The notes beneath the pieces were generated by a model. It ran no database searches and had not been told where the DNA came from. It was given only the letters and a program-made list of their open reading frames with translations. Shown piece by piece: positions 1 through 8,037 of a stretch of 33,287 bases of DNA. The stretch covers positions 1 through 33,287 of the forward strand of contig NZ_CANLDD010000048.1 of the NCBI RefSeq assembly GCF_947489355.1, read 5' to 3'. Position numbers and translations under genes: made by a program. This DNA comes from an uncultured Microbulbifer sp. (lineage in GTDB: Bacteria > Pseudomonadota > Gammaproteobacteria > Pseudomonadales > Cellvibrionaceae). The stretch's first letter is position 1. Each line of letters opens with the position of its first letter.

Positions 1-124
1 TTCGTGAACTGAACCTGACCTGACAGACCACCGTCAGAAAAACCGGTAACTGTCAGATCAAGTCTGAACTACTACAAATGGGCCACTCCCGACTTGTGAC
101 GATAGTACGAAAAGCAACCGACAA
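1..124. other. Left edge, no gene recognised
   Basis: No coding region is visible between the window edge and the integrase stop codon. A 7-bp inverted repeat, CTGACAG at 20-26 and CTGTCAG at 50-56, is the only structure seen. Because the integrase breaks off at 125, this stretch is probably foreign or rearranged sequence joined to the integrase remnant, but no insertion-sequence end could be identified in it. Confidence 0.4.
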
Positions 125-538
125 CTACATAATGTCGTTTTTAACCGTTTGAGGTTTCGCTTCTTTTAATCGTCTGCGCAAATATTCCAAAACCTCTTTA
201 CGGCGCAAATGTACGGCATTCAGGTCGGCAATATCCGGGCGCCGTATCAGCATTTTTATCGTGGCCAATTTTCTGCGCCCAAAACTACCAACCTCCATAA
301 AGTCATCCATGTAGGTTTGCAGTACATGGCCTACCGTAATGCCGCGCTGCTGATGTTTGCGCCACTGGTCCGGATCGCTAAGTTCCAGTTCTCGTCTATC
401 AACCCACGCCTTTGCCAGTGCCTTTTTGCCGAATGTTTCCGCCACTGTGTAAACTAATTTAGAGTTCTTAAAAATGCGGATTTGTGCCGTATAACGCACT
501 TCCCCTTTCGCATTCTTGCGTGCCCTAATCGTGGCCAT
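125..538 (-). pseudogene. Truncated tyrosine integrase (N-terminal part only), dusA-adjacent type
   Basis: This is the N-terminal part of a phage or island tyrosine recombinase. The start MATIRARKNAKGEVRYTAQI at 538 is the arm-binding domain typical of such integrases. It is followed by an SAM-like core-binding helix region (LQTYMDDF, then IADLNAVHLRRKEVLEYL). The reading frame stops at about 137 residues, after KPQTVKND, where the family normally continues into a catalytic domain of about 200 more residues. The catalytic R, H, R and Y residues are therefore missing and the protein cannot recombine DNA. An upstream extension of the frame exists, but the ATG at 538 gives the normal family start. 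The gene points away from dusA, the arrangement seen for dusA-specific island integrases. I am confident of the family and of the truncation; the island type is inferred from position. Confidence 0.85.
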
Positions 539-550
539 TGATTTCTCACT

Positions 551-583
551 GGTACAAGCTTTTTCTTGTACCATTATTGTACC
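551..583. promoter_or_regulatory. GGTACAA inverted/direct repeat upstream of the integrase
   Basis: GGTACAAG at 551-558 and CTTGTACC at 565-572 form a perfect 8-bp inverted repeat with a 6-base spacer. A third copy, TTGTACC, lies at 577-583. The cluster begins 13 bases upstream of the integrase start codon, so it may be an operator or an integrase or excisionase arm site. Position and symmetry are seen directly; the role is inferred. Confidence 0.45.
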
Positions 584-686
584 ACTGTGGGTGTAAAAAC
601 AGGTTAAAATGGGGTTTTTTAGGCGCCTTTCGCAACGTTGAGACATCAGCTTAGAATTTGATATACCCCATTAAAATCAAGTAGTT

Positions 687-1664
687 ATGCCTGAATACAA
701 CTCACACCGCTTTTGTACTGCGCCACTTTTGGACTGGAGTGACCGCCATTGCCGCTATCTGTGGCGCCTCCTGAGCAAACACGCGCGTCTCTATACCGAA
801 ATGGTCACCACCGGTGCAATACTGCACGGTGACCGGGAGCGACATCTACAGTTTGATGCCGTCGAACAGCCCCTGGCCCTGCAACTGGGTGGCAGCGACC
901 CACAGGCACTGGCGGAATGTGCCCGTATCGCCGAGGGGTGGGGTTATTCCGAAATCAATCTCAATTGTGGTTGTCCCAGCAACCGGGTCCAGTCTGGCCG
1001 GTTTGGCGCCTGCCTTATGGCAGACCCGGATACGGTTGCGGCCGGGCTCGCCGCCATGCGCGCAGCCGTCACAATTCCCGTGACAGTAAAGCACCGTATC
1101 GGGATAGACGACATGGAAGACTACGCGGGCCTGGCCCACTTTGTGGAAGCCCAGGCAGCGGTGGGCATCAACACCTTTATCGTGCATGCCCGCAAAGCCT
1201 GGCTACAAGGTCTCAGCCCCAAGGAGAACCGGGAAATACCCCCACTCAATTACGATTTAGTCTACCAACTGAAAAAGGACTACCCGGATTTGCAGGTTGT
1301 CATCAACGGTGGTATCCATTCTCTGGAAGCATGCCAACACCATTTACAACACGTTGATGGTGTGATGCTGGGGCGCGCCGCCTACCAAAATCCCTCCCTA
1401 TTGGCGCAAGTAGACAATCAGCTGTTTGGCGAAAAAGAGGGGCCGGATGCAACCCAAGTCGTCGAGCAGATTCTGCCCTATATCGAACGGGAACTCGGCC
1501 GCGGCCAGCGACTCAACTATATTACCCGCCATATGCTTGGACTCTTTCAGGGCCTGCCGGGCGCAAAACGCTTTCGGCGCCACATCAGCGAAAATGCCCA
1601 CAGGAAAGGAGCTGGACCGGAAATCGTGTCTGAAGCTTTGGCACTGGTCACTCATGCCATATAG
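687..1664 (+). CDS. dusA: tRNA-dihydrouridine(20/20a) synthase DusA
   Basis: FMN-dependent enzyme that reduces uridine to dihydrouridine in the D-loop of tRNAs, using NADPH. The 325-residue length is normal for DusA. The N-terminal RFCTAPLLDWSDRHCR matches the DusA hallmark APMMDWTDRHCR. NLNCGCPS near residues 91-98 carries the catalytic cysteine (Cys96). VKHRIGID and FIVHAR line the tRNA/FMN site, and INGGI plus GVMLGRAAYQNP bind the FMN phosphate. The first ATG gives an ordinary N-terminus, although the first nine residues are not recognisably conserved and no strong Shine-Dalgarno is seen. This end is where dusA-specific integrases insert, so an island may have replaced the 5' leader. The gene is followed by the transaldolase 63 bp downstream on the same strand. 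Confidence 0.96.
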   Translation: MPEYNSHRFCTAPLLDWSDRHCRYLWRLLSKHARLYTEMVTTGAILHGDRERHLQFDAVEQPLALQLGGSDPQALAECARIAEGWGYSEINLNCGCPSNRVQSGRFGACLMADPDTVAAGLAAMRAAVTIPVTVKHRIGIDDMEDYAGLAHFVEAQAAVGINTFIVHARKAWLQGLSPKENREIPPLNYDLVYQLKKDYPDLQVVINGGIHSLEACQHHLQHVDGVMLGRAAYQNPSLLAQVDNQLFGEKEGPDATQVVEQILPYIERELGRGQRLNYITRHMLGLFQGLPGAKRFRRHISENAHRKGAGPEIVSEALALVTHAI

Positions 1665-1727
1665 TCTTTGCGGCCAACAGCCGGCACTGTTGCAGGAGGA
1701 AGCTGGCCAACAAACAAGGGAAATGCG

Positions 1728-2723
1728 ATGAATAAACTGGAACAGCTCAAAAAGCGCAGTCAGGTTGTGGCCGATACCGGCGACATTGAGGCCATTCGTC
1801 GGTATCGGCCCCATGACGCCACCACCAATCCCTCCCTGCTGTACAAGGCTGCCCAGCTTCCGCAGTACAAGGGGCTTGTCGGTGAGTCTCTGGACTGGGT
1901 GCAACGCCACCAGGGATACAAAAACCCGGCTGAAACTGCACGGCTGGCCGCCATTAAGCTGGCCGTGGATATCGGAGCGGAGATCTTACAGTTGGTTCCG
2001 GGCGTGGTTTCGACAGAAGTGGATGCGCGTCTCTCCTTTGATAGCCGCGCCACCATCGACTACGCGCGCCACCTGGTCGCCCTTTACGAACGTGTGGGTG
2101 TGCCGCGAGAACGGGTATTGATAAAAGTCGCAGCCACCTGGGAGGGTATAACCGCAGCGGAAATACTGGAACGCGAGGATATCCGCTGCAACCTGACGCT
2201 GTTGTTTAGCCTGTGCCAGGCTATCGCCTGCGCCGAGGCAGATATCAGCCTGATATCCCCCTTTGTCGGCCGCATACTCGACTGGCATCTGGCCAACGGG
2301 GAACCCAAGGCATACTGTGGGGAAGAGGACCCCGGAGTTGTCTCAGTGCGCAATATTTACCACTACTACAAGTCCCGCGACTACGATACCATCGTGATGG
2401 GCGCCAGCTTCCGCAATAGCGGGGAGATTGAAGCTTTGGCCGGTTGCGACCGCCTGACCATCAGTCCCCAGTTGCTGCAGGCACTGGAGGAAAATACAGA
2501 GAAGCTTGAAAGCGGGCTGCCCACCAGTATCAAGCCCCAATCGCGCCCCGCCCGGAGACTGAGCGAGGCGGAATTCCGCTACCAGCTAAACAGTGACGCC
2601 ATGGCGACAGAGAAGCTCGCCGAAGGTATCCGCAATTTTGCCAAAGATCAGCAGCGCCTTGAAGTGCTGTTGCAGAGCCAAGTAATAGGACACCAGAAAA
2701 CCGATGCTGCAACAAATCCGTAA
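1728..2723 (+). CDS. tal: Transaldolase (TalB type)
   Basis: Non-oxidative pentose phosphate pathway enzyme that moves a dihydroxyacetone unit from sedoheptulose 7-phosphate to glyceraldehyde 3-phosphate. It is a 331-residue TIM barrel. DATTNPSLL (30-38), [10 protein letters not shown] with Schiff-base Lys133, CNLTLLFS and [12 protein letters not shown] are all family hallmarks. The frame is open further upstream to 1668, but [19 protein letters not shown] at 1728 aligns with the usual start and has an AAGGG Shine-Dalgarno at about 8 bases. The C-terminus is slightly longer than the 317 residues of E. coli TalB. The last 20 bases overlap the start of the TerB-like gene, which suggests translational coupling. 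Confidence 0.96.
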   Translation: MNKLEQLKKRSQVVADTGDIEAIRRYRPHDATTNPSLLYKAAQLPQYKGLVGESLDWVQRHQGYKNPAETARLAAIKLAVDIGAEILQLVPGVVSTEVDARLSFDSRATIDYARHLVALYERVGVPRERVLIKVAATWEGITAAEILEREDIRCNLTLLFSLCQAIACAEADISLISPFVGRILDWHLANGEPKAYCGEEDPGVVSVRNIYHYYKSRDYDTIVMGASFRNSGEIEALAGCDRLTISPQLLQALEENTEKLESGLPTSIKPQSRPARRLSEAEFRYQLNSDAMATEKLAEGIRNFAKDQQRLEVLLQSQVIGHQKTDAATNP

Positions 2724-3162
2724 GTTGTTTAAACAGATTGGCAGCAGTGCCGATGTAGAAACGCGCAGTGCAATCGACATGCGCATGATCAGTGCCGCAC
2801 TTCTGGTTGAGGTGGCCACTGTTGATCAAGAGCTGGAACAACGTGAGCGCGACACCCTCACCCAGCTGTTGCGCCAGCATTACGCACTGGATGCCGACAG
2901 CGCGAGCGTAATCATCGATGAAGCCATAGCACAGAGAGATCAGGCTACCTCGCTATTTGAATTCACCCAGGCGGTAAACGATCAGTTCAGCGTGCAGGAC
3001 AAGTATCTTCTGGTGCTTCAAATGTGGCAGGTGGCCTTTTCCGACAATGTGATCGAAGCCTTCGAAGAGTACCTGATTCGCCGGGTTTCCGAGCTGATCT
3101 ATTTGCCCCACGGGCTGTTTACCAAAGCGCGAGCCGAAGCGCGGGATATGAAGGAAGCCTGA
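2704..3162 (+). CDS. TerB-like (tellurite-resistance B family) protein
   Basis: A 152-residue, all-helical protein. The segments [33 protein letters not shown] (read in pieces) and [24 protein letters not shown] have the paired acidic helices of the TerB/COG4103 family, which is thought to bind metal near the membrane. Its exact function is unknown and no other ter genes are nearby, so tellurite resistance itself should not be assumed. The start ATG lies inside the end of the transaldolase gene (20-bp overlap), with AGGACACC upstream as a possible ribosome site. It is the last gene of the dusA-tal run, with the convergent STAS gene 46 bp away. Confidence 0.8.
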   Translation: MLQQIRKLFKQIGSSADVETRSAIDMRMISAALLVEVATVDQELEQRERDTLTQLLRQHYALDADSASVIIDEAIAQRDQATSLFEFTQAVNDQFSVQDKYLLVLQMWQVAFSDNVIEAFEEYLIRRVSELIYLPHGLFTKARAEARDMKEA

Positions 3163-3208
3163 TTGGAAAGTAGGCACCGGCAAGATTCGCTCTGCCGCCG
3201 AGTGATCA

Positions 3209-3724
3209 CTACGGTTGCGAAGAAGACTTTCCCGGTAGCTCACACTCCCATTCGAGGGTGTGTACCAGATCGCGAAATGTCTCCGCATTTTTTTCGTTCA
3301 TACTCATCAATATACGATGAGCCTCCAATACCTTCTCCCGCGCTCCGCACTCATCCGGCGCCTTGGGCACCAAGAGTGTGGTTTGTCCGGGGAATTTTTG
3401 CCGCTCATCACTGATTTCTACCAGCGCATCGAATCCCATTGCATCAAACAGATGCCGGATACCCTGGTCCGAACAAAACACCAGGGGCTTCTTGCAGCCG
3501 TGTTCCAGCACATGCATCGCAATCTTGGCGATCAAACCCAGGGTGGTGCTGTCGATTCCCTGTGCTTCGTGTAGGTCAAAAGCAACTCCGGCAAAATCAT
3601 CCTGCCCGATCATGTCTTCGGTAAAACTATCGAAGGTGGTACAGAGGTCGAGCCGAACATCGCCGACCAGCTTGATAATGTAAACACCCTCGTGGGTTCC
3701 AACCATAATTTGCCCGGACTGCAT
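3209..3724 (-). CDS. STAS-domain protein (anti-sigma factor antagonist-like)
   Basis: A 171-residue protein with one STAS domain at about residues 5-100: VYIIKLVGDVRLDLCTTFDS is strand 1, and FDLHEAQGIDSTTLGLIAKI contains the conserved Ser/Thr phosphosite region (DSTTLG). STAS proteins act in partner switching: a kinase/anti-sigma phosphorylates them and a PP2C phosphatase restores them. About 70 C-terminal residues beyond the domain (ending ELPGKSSSQP) are less typical. The start at 3724 is chosen because a GGGGG ribosome site sits 6-7 bases upstream; an in-frame extension to 3751 lacks one. The receiver-phosphatase gene upstream on the same strand is the likely partner; the gap is 209 bp. 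The domain is clear; the target is unknown. Confidence 0.85.
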   Translation of the reverse strand: MQSGQIMVGTHEGVYIIKLVGDVRLDLCTTFDSFTEDMIGQDDFAGVAFDLHEAQGIDSTTLGLIAKIAMHVLEHGCKKPLVFCSDQGIRHLFDAMGFDALVEISDERQKFPGQTTLLVPKAPDECGAREKVLEAHRILMSMNEKNAETFRDLVHTLEWECELPGKSSSQP

Positions 3725-3933
3725 AACAACCCCCGGTTCACCCGCAAGCACAATAAAGCCGATGTGCAGGCGGATAGCAAAAATTCCCTGGCAGAGAACA
3801 CAATCGCCCTCGGCGGTTCTGCCACTTCACGCCAATTTGTGTATAAAGTGAGCAGAGCTTACTCCTGACCGCGCGCACTGACAAGAGCATCAGGGTATGA
3901 ATCTTGACTGATTGGTCAGATTAAATACTGTTC

Positions 3934-5112
3934 CTATTTGTGCCCCAGCGTGAGGATAGTCATATCGTCTGGCAGGGCACCATAAGTATCCACTTTCAGG
4001 CTTTTGCGCAATTGTTCCAGTTCGCCCCCACTTTCCGCAATCAGCTGCAAAAGCCGCGCCTCTTTTTCCAACAGGTTTCCCTGGAGCAGCTCCAGCACTC
4101 CATCGGAACAGGCTACCAGTTGCCAGTTGGACGGGAGTTCAACGCACATTACCTGCCAGTCACCCCGTTCGAAGATTCCCAAAGGCCGCCCCTTTCCGGC
4201 CAGCCATTCGGCATCACCGGCAGTGACAAGGGCTGGCATGGGGATTTGTCCCGCTACAGAATAGAGCAACTGATTTTCCGCCGTATCAATCACGCCGACA
4301 AACATGCTGGCATGCTTATCCATGGGTGTGGATAAAAGCTCACGGTTTATCAGGTCGAGCATTTCAAGCAAGTCCGCATTGAGGAATTCGGGATGGGTAA
4401 ACAGCGGCCGCTCCCGCAGGCAGTGCATAATGCTGTGCTTGATCAGCGCGGTGACCAGTGCCGATGAGACACCATGCCCGGAGACGTCCACCAAATAGAA
4501 GGCCACAAAGCGTTCACCAAAAAGACCGTAATCGACAAAGTCGCCACTGAGGTACAGGGAGGGAACCAGAAAATAGGCAGCCTCAACGCCACCAGGGTAG
4601 CGATAGGGCGTGCGTGGTAGCAGGTGTTGCTGCAACAGGCGTCCCGCTTCCTGGTCGCGCCTCAGCAACTCAATATGATCAGACAACTCCCGATTGCGAC
4701 ACTCCAGCGCCTGCCGGTACTCCCGGTTCTGCTGGGCGAGATTTTCTGCCTCGGAGATGCGGCAGATAGCCCGGTCCATCAGGGTTTCCTGCTCAATAGG
4801 TTTCAGGAAGTAGTCACAGGCGCCCAGGCGAATGGTGTGCAACACTTCGTTTACTTCTAAGCTGTCGGAGATCATGATAACCGCCGTTTCCGGCGATTGT
4901 CGCTTGACCTTACGCAGTATCTCCAGCCCACTGACATCCGTTAATTGGAGATCCACCACTACCAGCTGAAAAAGGCCCGGGGAAAACTGCTCCATACCCC
5001 CGTGTCCGGTGGAGGCCAGGGTAACGTGAAACCCATGCTTGGAGAGCACCCCGCGCAAAAAATCGCGGGCGTGCTCGTCTTCAGTCATTAACAGGCTATT
5101 TGGGCTGGCCAT
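3934..5112 (-). CDS. Response regulator with PP2C/SpoIIE-type phosphatase output
   Basis: A 392-residue protein. Residues 5-120 form a receiver domain with an acidic pocket at TEDE, the phosphorylatable Asp54 in VVVDLQL and Lys104 in FLKP. Residues 125-165 look like a coiled coil (QNREYRQALECRNRELSDHIE). Residues 165-390 are a PPM/SpoIIE phosphatase: YLSGDFVDYG, LVDVSGHGVSSALVT, ACSDGVLEL and LPDDMTILTLG carry the metal-binding aspartates. It resembles HsbR of Pseudomonas but lacks the C-terminal HATPase anti-sigma kinase domain. It should therefore dephosphorylate a STAS partner, probably the neighbouring gene, while the kinase lies elsewhere. The stop lies 209 bp before the STAS start. Confidence 0.9.
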   Translation of the reverse strand: MASPNSLLMTEDEHARDFLRGVLSKHGFHVTLASTGHGGMEQFSPGLFQLVVVDLQLTDVSGLEILRKVKRQSPETAVIMISDSLEVNEVLHTIRLGACDYFLKPIEQETLMDRAICRISEAENLAQQNREYRQALECRNRELSDHIELLRRDQEAGRLLQQHLLPRTPYRYPGGVEAAYFLVPSLYLSGDFVDYGLFGERFVAFYLVDVSGHGVSSALVTALIKHSIMHCLRERPLFTHPEFLNADLLEMLDLINRELLSTPMDKHASMFVGVIDTAENQLLYSVAGQIPMPALVTAGDAEWLAGKGRPLGIFERGDWQVMCVELPSNWQLVACSDGVLELLQGNLLEKEARLLQLIAESGGELEQLRKSLKVDTYGALPDDMTILTLGHK

Positions 5113-5122
5113 CAGTGGCCCT

Positions 5123-5130
5123 GGGGGGGG
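5123..5130. repeat. Homopolymeric G8 tract upstream of the phosphatase gene
   Basis: Eight consecutive G on the plus strand (C on the coding strand) lie 10 bases before the start codon of the receiver-phosphatase gene, inside its leader. Such tracts can slip and alter spacing between ribosome site and start, but at eight bases this may be chance. No purine-rich Shine-Dalgarno other than AGGG is seen for this gene. Confidence 0.6.
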
Positions 5131-5150
5131 CAGGTATCACTACGGGGTGA

Positions 5151-6056
5151 TCAGTAGTCACTGGACTCCTCGACTTCAGCCTGGTCAATCGCTTCGGCAG
5201 CTTCGGCTTCGCTGTCCACGTCGATCTCGCCATCCACGATCAGGAAATCCCGGCGCTGTAGATAGGCGTCGCGCAGTAAGACATAGCGATCGCCCTGTAG
5301 CAGGGATTCCGCTTCCAGCAAACTGGCACGATCCTGGATGATATCAGTCGCCCTGAGTGTGTAACGGGTGGGGTCGTGATCCACGTAGGTTATGGGGTTA
5401 GTATAGTGATCCACCACCCTGGCCGGTGTATCCCTCACCGTGGAAGGCCCCAGTAGCGGCAAGACCAGGTAGGGCCCCGAGGGCACGCCCCACACTGCCA
5501 GTGTCTGGCCGAAGTCTTCACCATCGCCCTCTTCCAGCCCCATATACTGCGCTACGTCCAGGATACCGACAATACCGACCGTGCTGTTAACCAGGAAACG
5601 ACCCGCATCGTTACCTGCCTGGCCCAACTTGCCCTGAAGCAAACCGTTGAAGGTATTGGTCACCTCTCTCAGATTACTGAAGAAATTGCTGATGCCGTGT
5701 TGCATAAATATCGGGGTTATCTGTCGATAACTTACCGCAGCGGGCTTCAACACGTAGCGATCAGCCCCATCATTGAAAACAAATATGGCACGGTTGAATC
5801 CCTCCCAGGGATCGCGCAGGGAAAAGTCCGCACCATCCGCATCGCCATACTCATCCGCGGGATCAAAACCGTATTCTTCTTCCAGTGATCCACTGTTGTC
5901 GCCGGCATTAGTCTGCCCGGTAGATCCCGGCTGTTCATCGGTACCGGTTTCCGCTGATACGGCTCCAAATGGATCTTTTTGTGCCAATACGGCCACTGGA
6001 GAAATCGACAGGAATGCAGCGATCAACCAGGCCGAAAATGCTGTACGTCCCAGCAA
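5151..6056 (-). CDS. mlaA: MlaA/VacJ family outer-membrane phospholipid transport protein
   Basis: Outer-membrane component of the Mla pathway, which removes misplaced phospholipids from the outer leaflet. The 301 residues begin with a signal peptide (cleavage likely after VAVLA). The family core runs from DPWEGFNRAIFVFNDGADRY through NFFSNLREVTNTFNGLLQGK, GRFLVNSTVGIVGILDVA, EDFGQTLAVWGV and GPYLVLPLLGPSTVRD. Two odd features are seen. There is no lipobox cysteine, so it should not be a lipoprotein like E. coli MlaA. It also has an acidic linker (about residues 37-78) and an acidic C-terminus. The start is TTG, supported by AGGAG 7 bases upstream. No mlaBCDEF genes are in the window, as is usual for mlaA. 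Confidence 0.92.
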   Translation of the reverse strand: MLGRTAFSAWLIAAFLSISPVAVLAQKDPFGAVSAETGTDEQPGSTGQTNAGDNSGSLEEEYGFDPADEYGDADGADFSLRDPWEGFNRAIFVFNDGADRYVLKPAAVSYRQITPIFMQHGISNFFSNLREVTNTFNGLLQGKLGQAGNDAGRFLVNSTVGIVGILDVAQYMGLEEGDGEDFGQTLAVWGVPSGPYLVLPLLGPSTVRDTPARVVDHYTNPITYVDHDPTRYTLRATDIIQDRASLLEAESLLQGDRYVLLRDAYLQRRDFLIVDGEIDVDSEAEAAEAIDQAEVEESSDY

Positions 6057-6100
6057 AACCTCGCTCCTCTTCTATCAAACACGCAGGCCAGGAATTCTAA

Positions 6101-6134
6101 TGCCCCCGCGCAGCATAAGCCACCCTCGGGGGCA
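6101..6134. terminator. GC-rich inverted repeat downstream of hvfC
   Basis: TGCCCCCG at 6101-6108 and CGGGGGCA at 6127-6134 are perfect 8-bp inverted repeats with an 18-base loop, in the gap between the hvfC stop and the mlaA start. There is no U-tract after the stem, so termination is only a possibility; it would separate the RiPP operon from mlaA. Confidence 0.35.
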
Positions 6135-6178
6135 CAGCTGCCGGGATTCATCAAAGATAACCCAGTTTCAGGCAAGCA

Positions 6179-6949
6179 CTAGGCTCTCAAGCCGGCGATA
6201 ACACCATTGTCCAGCAGTTTCTGCAATAGCGCGACACCAAACGTGCGCAGGGAGCCACTGTCCACTTGGGGCAATTCTTCGGCAATCTGCGTGAGCAGTT
6301 GTGCGCCCATGGCATCTTCCTCAGAGGCCAGCTGCAACAGGCGTGCCGTTACTGCATTGACCTCCATAAAATGGACTTCATCATCGCGCCCGCGGTACAC
6401 CAACAAAAAGGTCGGGGTTTCCGAAGGCTCCTGGGGCTGAAAGTCCGGCCCGATACGGTGTACGGGATATCGATAGCTGAGACTCCACACCAGTGGCGAT
6501 ACCACCAGCACAGATTCGAGCACATCGCCGGCTTGGCGCAAGCCGGTCGGTATTTCTGCGACACTGACATCAAGTGCCAACTCCACCCACTCGTAGTGGG
6601 CCAGCTCCAACAAAAAAGGCGGGTCTTCTTCCCGCTGGCCCCGTTCATGTTGCAGGTAGGAGAGGAACTCTTCACTAATCTGCAGAAAGTAGGGGCTGGT
6701 TGCCGCATGCTGGCGAATAAAATCGCGCACCATGTTGTGCCAGTGGGTATCACTGTACAAACTGCGCAGTATCGGGAAACCACTCGAAATAAAGGATTCG
6801 ATGTTGTTGTAAATCAGGTCCCGGTAAATAGCCAGCCTCCGCGCCTCAATGTTCGCGGGCGGGGTATTTACATCCGGGGCGCGCAAATGAGCGGCAAAAT
6901 CCCTCTGCAGACTCTGGAACCCACAGGGCTTATCGGCTACTGAGGACAT
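6179..6949 (-). CDS. hvfC: HvfC/BufC family RiPP maturation partner (DUF2063)
   Basis: A 256-residue protein with the DUF2063 N-terminal domain (about residues 10-100): [35 protein letters not shown], and [23 protein letters not shown] read in pieces. A second domain follows after [16 protein letters not shown]. Older annotation calls this a putative DNA-binding domain. In characterised Hvf/bufferin operons it is instead the partner that presents the precursor peptide to the DUF692 enzyme. Here it lies just downstream of hvfB with a 20-bp overlap, so translational coupling and a 1:1 complex are likely. The ATG at 6949 has only a weak GAAG ribosome site, in line with coupling. Family assignment is strong; function is from homology. 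Confidence 0.9.
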   Translation of the reverse strand: MSSVADKPCGFQSLQRDFAAHLRAPDVNTPPANIEARRLAIYRDLIYNNIESFISSGFPILRSLYSDTHWHNMVRDFIRQHAATSPYFLQISEEFLSYLQHERGQREEDPPFLLELAHYEWVELALDVSVAEIPTGLRQAGDVLESVLVVSPLVWSLSYRYPVHRIGPDFQPQEPSETPTFLLVYRGRDDEVHFMEVNAVTARLLQLASEEDAMGAQLLTQIAEELPQVDSGSLRTFGVALLQKLLDNGVIAGLRA

Positions 6950-7778
6950 AATTTTCTTCTACCAGGTGACTGGCCTGAATCGCCTTGATCTGTCCGACTT
7001 CTTCAAGCAATTCCGGCAGGGGCGGAATATTGAAATCGCGCTCCAGCAGAGTTGGCATCACACCGTGGATCTCATAGGCCTTGTCCAGCAGTTGCCATAC
7101 GGGGTCAATCACCGGAGCACCGTGGGTATCCACTTTTAGATCGTCCGCCTCATCATAGTGACCTGCAACATGGATATAACGCACTCTTTTTGTGGGAAGT
7201 CCCCGCAGAAACTCCAAGGGATCGTAACGGTGGTTGATGGCGTTAACGTAGATATTGTTTACATCCAGCAGAAGATCGCAGTCTGCCTCTGCCAGTACTG
7301 CCTTGAGAAAAGCCAGTTCGCTCATCTCCTGTCCAGGGGCTGCATAATAGGAAACGTTTTCCATCGCGATCCGCTCCCCCAGCACATCCTGCACGATACG
7401 AATGCGCTCGGCGACGTGCATCACCGCTTCCGAGGTAAAAGGTATCGGCAGCAGGTCGTAAAGGTGGCCCTGATCGGAACAATAGCTGAGATGCTCGCTG
7501 TAACAGCGGATATCGTGTTCACGGATAAATTGCTTGACTGATCCAACCAGCTCCATATCCAGAGGCTCAGATGCCCCAATCGACAGAGACAGGCCATGCA
7601 GCATAAAAGGAAAGCGTTCGGTGTATTCACGAAACCACCGGCCGTAGCGCCCACCGACACCAATCCAATTCTCCGGCGCCACTTCAAGGAAATCTACCGC
7701 ACCGGATTGCAATTTCTCGCCCATCATCGAGCGACGCAATCCAAGACCGGCTCCTTCAACTGGATACTTGCGCACCAC
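6930..7778 (-). CDS. hvfB: HvfB/BufB family MNIO (DUF692) RiPP maturase
   Basis: A 282-residue TIM-barrel enzyme of the DUF692 multinuclear non-heme iron family (MbnB/TglH/ChrH relatives), which oxidises cysteines in precursor peptides. Likely metal-ligand motifs are [10 protein letters not shown] (His61), CYSEHLSY (His96), AMENVSYY (Glu140), [11 protein letters not shown] (Asp172), YIHVAGH (His203, His207), DTHGAPV (Asp217, His219) and [10 protein letters not shown] (Glu246). The start is GTG at 7778, with GAGG 6 bases upstream; a second GTG follows at once. It sits 259 bp downstream of the precursor gene hvfA and overlaps hvfC. Substrate choice (the EGKCG cysteines of HvfA) is inferred from known operons of this class. 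Confidence 0.93.
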   Translation of the reverse strand: MVRKYPVEGAGLGLRRSMMGEKLQSGAVDFLEVAPENWIGVGGRYGRWFREYTERFPFMLHGLSLSIGASEPLDMELVGSVKQFIREHDIRCYSEHLSYCSDQGHLYDLLPIPFTSEAVMHVAERIRIVQDVLGERIAMENVSYYAAPGQEMSELAFLKAVLAEADCDLLLDVNNIYVNAINHRYDPLEFLRGLPTKRVRYIHVAGHYDEADDLKVDTHGAPVIDPVWQLLDKAYEIHGVMPTLLERDFNIPPLPELLEEVGQIKAIQASHLVEENYVLSSR

Positions 7779-7933
7779 GTTTTGCCTCGCATTGATGTTT
7801 GCTTGTTAACCCAACCACTCAATACCCTGCGGGGTCAATGCGGCACAGAGTGGTGCCACCATCGGCCAGGAGCGGCGGCGAGCCCCAGAAATACATACTG
7901 TGCCAAAAAATAGCACCCGTATTTCAGGGCCGA

Positions 7934-7967
7934 CAATCAAATAGCGCATAGGAAACCGCTTTGATTG
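7934..7967. other. Hairpin in the hvfA-hvfB intergenic region
   Basis: CAATCAAA (7934-7941) pairs with TTTGATTG (7960-7967), and GCG (7944-7946) pairs with CGC (7957-7959), leaving a 2-base bulge. No U-tract follows on the transcript. A leaky terminator or mRNA-stability stem between an abundant precursor and its enzymes would fit, since the 259-bp gap holds no credible gene. Confidence 0.4.
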
Positions 7968-8037
7968 CCGGATCAAGGGAATGAATGCCGGGGTAAAACG
8001 CAACCGCGGTTCTACCCAGGACAGACGGGAAGTCTAA

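Noticed and set aside
7806..8003. 65-residue frame between hvfA and hvfB
   Set aside because: It begins with TTG, has no ribosome site, no signal or motif, and its DNA contains the intergenic hairpin.
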